From Luteimonas abyssi (GTDB lineage Bacteria; Pseudomonadota; Gammaproteobacteria; Xanthomonadales; Xanthomonadaceae), in assembly GCF_001482195.1 (NCBI RefSeq), contig NZ_KQ759763.1, forward strand, positions 2,877,924 through 2,941,923: a DNA stretch of 64,000 nucleotides, read 5' to 3'. Of this stretch, positions 63,259 to 64,000 are shown piece after piece. The notes beneath the pieces were generated by a model. The model was not told where the DNA came from and ran no database searches. It saw nothing but the letters and a program-made list of their open reading frames with translations. Numbering within the stretch: the first letter of the stretch is position 1; every line of letters begins with the position of its first letter. A program made the position numbers and the translations under genes.

Positions 63259-64000
63259 GTGAATCGGGTCGGCCGCATCTGTACGTTGGGTGGGCTCCTG
63301 TTGCTGGCATGTGCGCCTGTGCATGCCAACACCGGAGAGCCTGAATTTAATCTTGGCGGCGCTGTCCGCTTCAGCTACGGGTGGCTCGATTACGGGCCCA
63401 GCACGGACTTCGAACCCGAGCTCGTCCGCATCGACGCCGATGGCCGCACCGGCCCGGCGTTCTTCTCGCTGCAGTACCGCTGGTACGACGGCTTCGACGC
63501 CCTCCACCACGCCTACGTGGGCTGGGAGCTCGACGACAGTTCGGACATCCGCGCCGGCGTCCAACAGGCGCCGTTCGGCCTGCTGCCCTACGCCTCGCAC
63601 AGCTTCTGGTTCGGCTCCGGCTACTACCTGGGCATCGAGGACGACTACGACCTGGGCGTGGTCTGGCAACGCGAACAGGGCCCGCACCAGTTCCATGCCG
63701 GCGTGTTCTTCGGCGACGAGTACGGCAGCGGCGCACGCTACGACCGCTATTCGTTCGACGTGGCCCAGACCGACGATCTGCCCTATCGCGAACGCGAGCG
63801 GGTGAACCTGCGCTACGAGCACACCGGCGCCTGGGGCGGCGGCGAGCTCAAGCTGGGCGGCTCGCTGTTCCACGGCCGCGTCGAGCAACGCGTGGAGAAC
63901 CGCAAGTACGACCACGACGGCGCGGCGCTCCACGCGCACTGGGAACGCGGCCCGACCACCGTCCAGCTGCAGTGGGCACGCTATCGCTACCGCACGCCGG
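63259..64000 (+). CDS. porin-like outer-membrane protein, partial (C-terminus beyond right edge)
   Basis: The frame runs from GTG 63259 to the window edge, 247 residues so far. AAGGAGGA lies upstream but at a long spacing of about 11 nt. The signal peptide is ICTLGGLLLLACAPVHAN. The mature part alternates aromatic and polar residues as in beta-barrels: FNLGGAVRFSYGWLDYG, AFFSLQYRWYDGFDALHH, IRAGVQQAPFGLLPYASHSF and LGVVWQREQGPHQFHAGVFF. The block APFGLLPYASHSFW resembles phosphate-selective (OprP/OprO-type) porins. It is divergent from the MarR-GNAT gene. Family call is tentative because the C-terminus is missing. Confidence 0.75.
   Translation, partial: MNRVGRICTLGGLLLLACAPVHANTGEPEFNLGGAVRFSYGWLDYGPSTDFEPELVRIDADGRTGPAFFSLQYRWYDGFDALHHAYVGWELDDSSDIRAGVQQAPFGLLPYASHSFWFGSGYYLGIEDDYDLGVVWQREQGPHQFHAGVFFGDEYGSGARYDRYSFDVAQTDDLPYRERERVNLRYEHTGAWGGGELKLGGSLFHGRVEQRVENRKYDHDGAALHAHWERGPTTVQLQWARYRYRTP

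Overview
The window is a GC-rich chromosomal segment from a gammaproteobacterium, most probably a Xanthomonadaceae member (Lysobacter/Luteimonas/Xanthomonas-like). The main evidence is a type II secretion cluster in the xanthomonad order E-F-G-H-I-J-K-L-M-N-D. Supporting evidence is a large TonB-dependent receptor, several secreted peptidases and many start/stop (ATGA, GTGA, TGATG) gene overlaps. I saw no rRNA or tRNA gene, CRISPR array, transposase or prophage. The assignment to family is an inference from gene order and base composition.

Region 1 (1-18,055) looks like one functional locus for taking up and breaking down peptides or amino-acid conjugates. It has a TonB-dependent receptor, three amidohydrolases (one a lipoprotein, one without its metal ligands), three S10 serine carboxypeptidase-like enzymes, a GPH-type cation symporter, a PLP aminotransferase, a RidA imine deaminase and an M61-like metallopeptidase that runs off the left edge. 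A single Lrp/AsnC regulator lies in the middle, divergent from the aminotransferase operon. Most junctions are translationally coupled, so the proteins are probably co-expressed. The substrate is unknown.

Region 2 (18,255-31,757) holds two glycosyltransferase-like genes behind a complete eleven-gene type II secretion (xps) operon. The prepilin genes gspG and gspI have very long leaders that contain a repeated ~99-bp module. The module resembles a decayed copy of the prepilin cleavage site and is the most unusual structure in the window. The gene at 19,106-20,350 contains hairpin repeats of the intergenic type inside its coding frame.

Region 3 (32,163-41,758) has a TerC/CBS/CorC membrane protein, a small Cys-rich protein, a zinc alcohol dehydrogenase and a four-gene surface-polysaccharide operon (GT2, polysaccharide pyruvyl transferase, GT-C membrane glycosyltransferase, flippase-like protein). 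A nitroreductase-like gene converges on this operon. A host-attachment-family protein follows.

Region 4 (42,027-64,000) is mixed housekeeping and envelope functions: FKBP, DUF885 hydrolase, HI0933 flavoprotein, FMN reductase, a pair of Tat-type secreted oxidoreductases (SDR and aldo/keto reductase), PQQ sugar dehydrogenase, proline iminopeptidase-like hydrolase, a GH2-type glycosidase and a Tat-exported dienelactone hydrolase. It also has an OmpR-type two-component system flanked by two PepSY proteins, a large lipoprotein lipase/esterase, a MarR-GNAT fusion with a phased direct repeat at its start, and the first part of a porin-like outer-membrane protein at the right edge.
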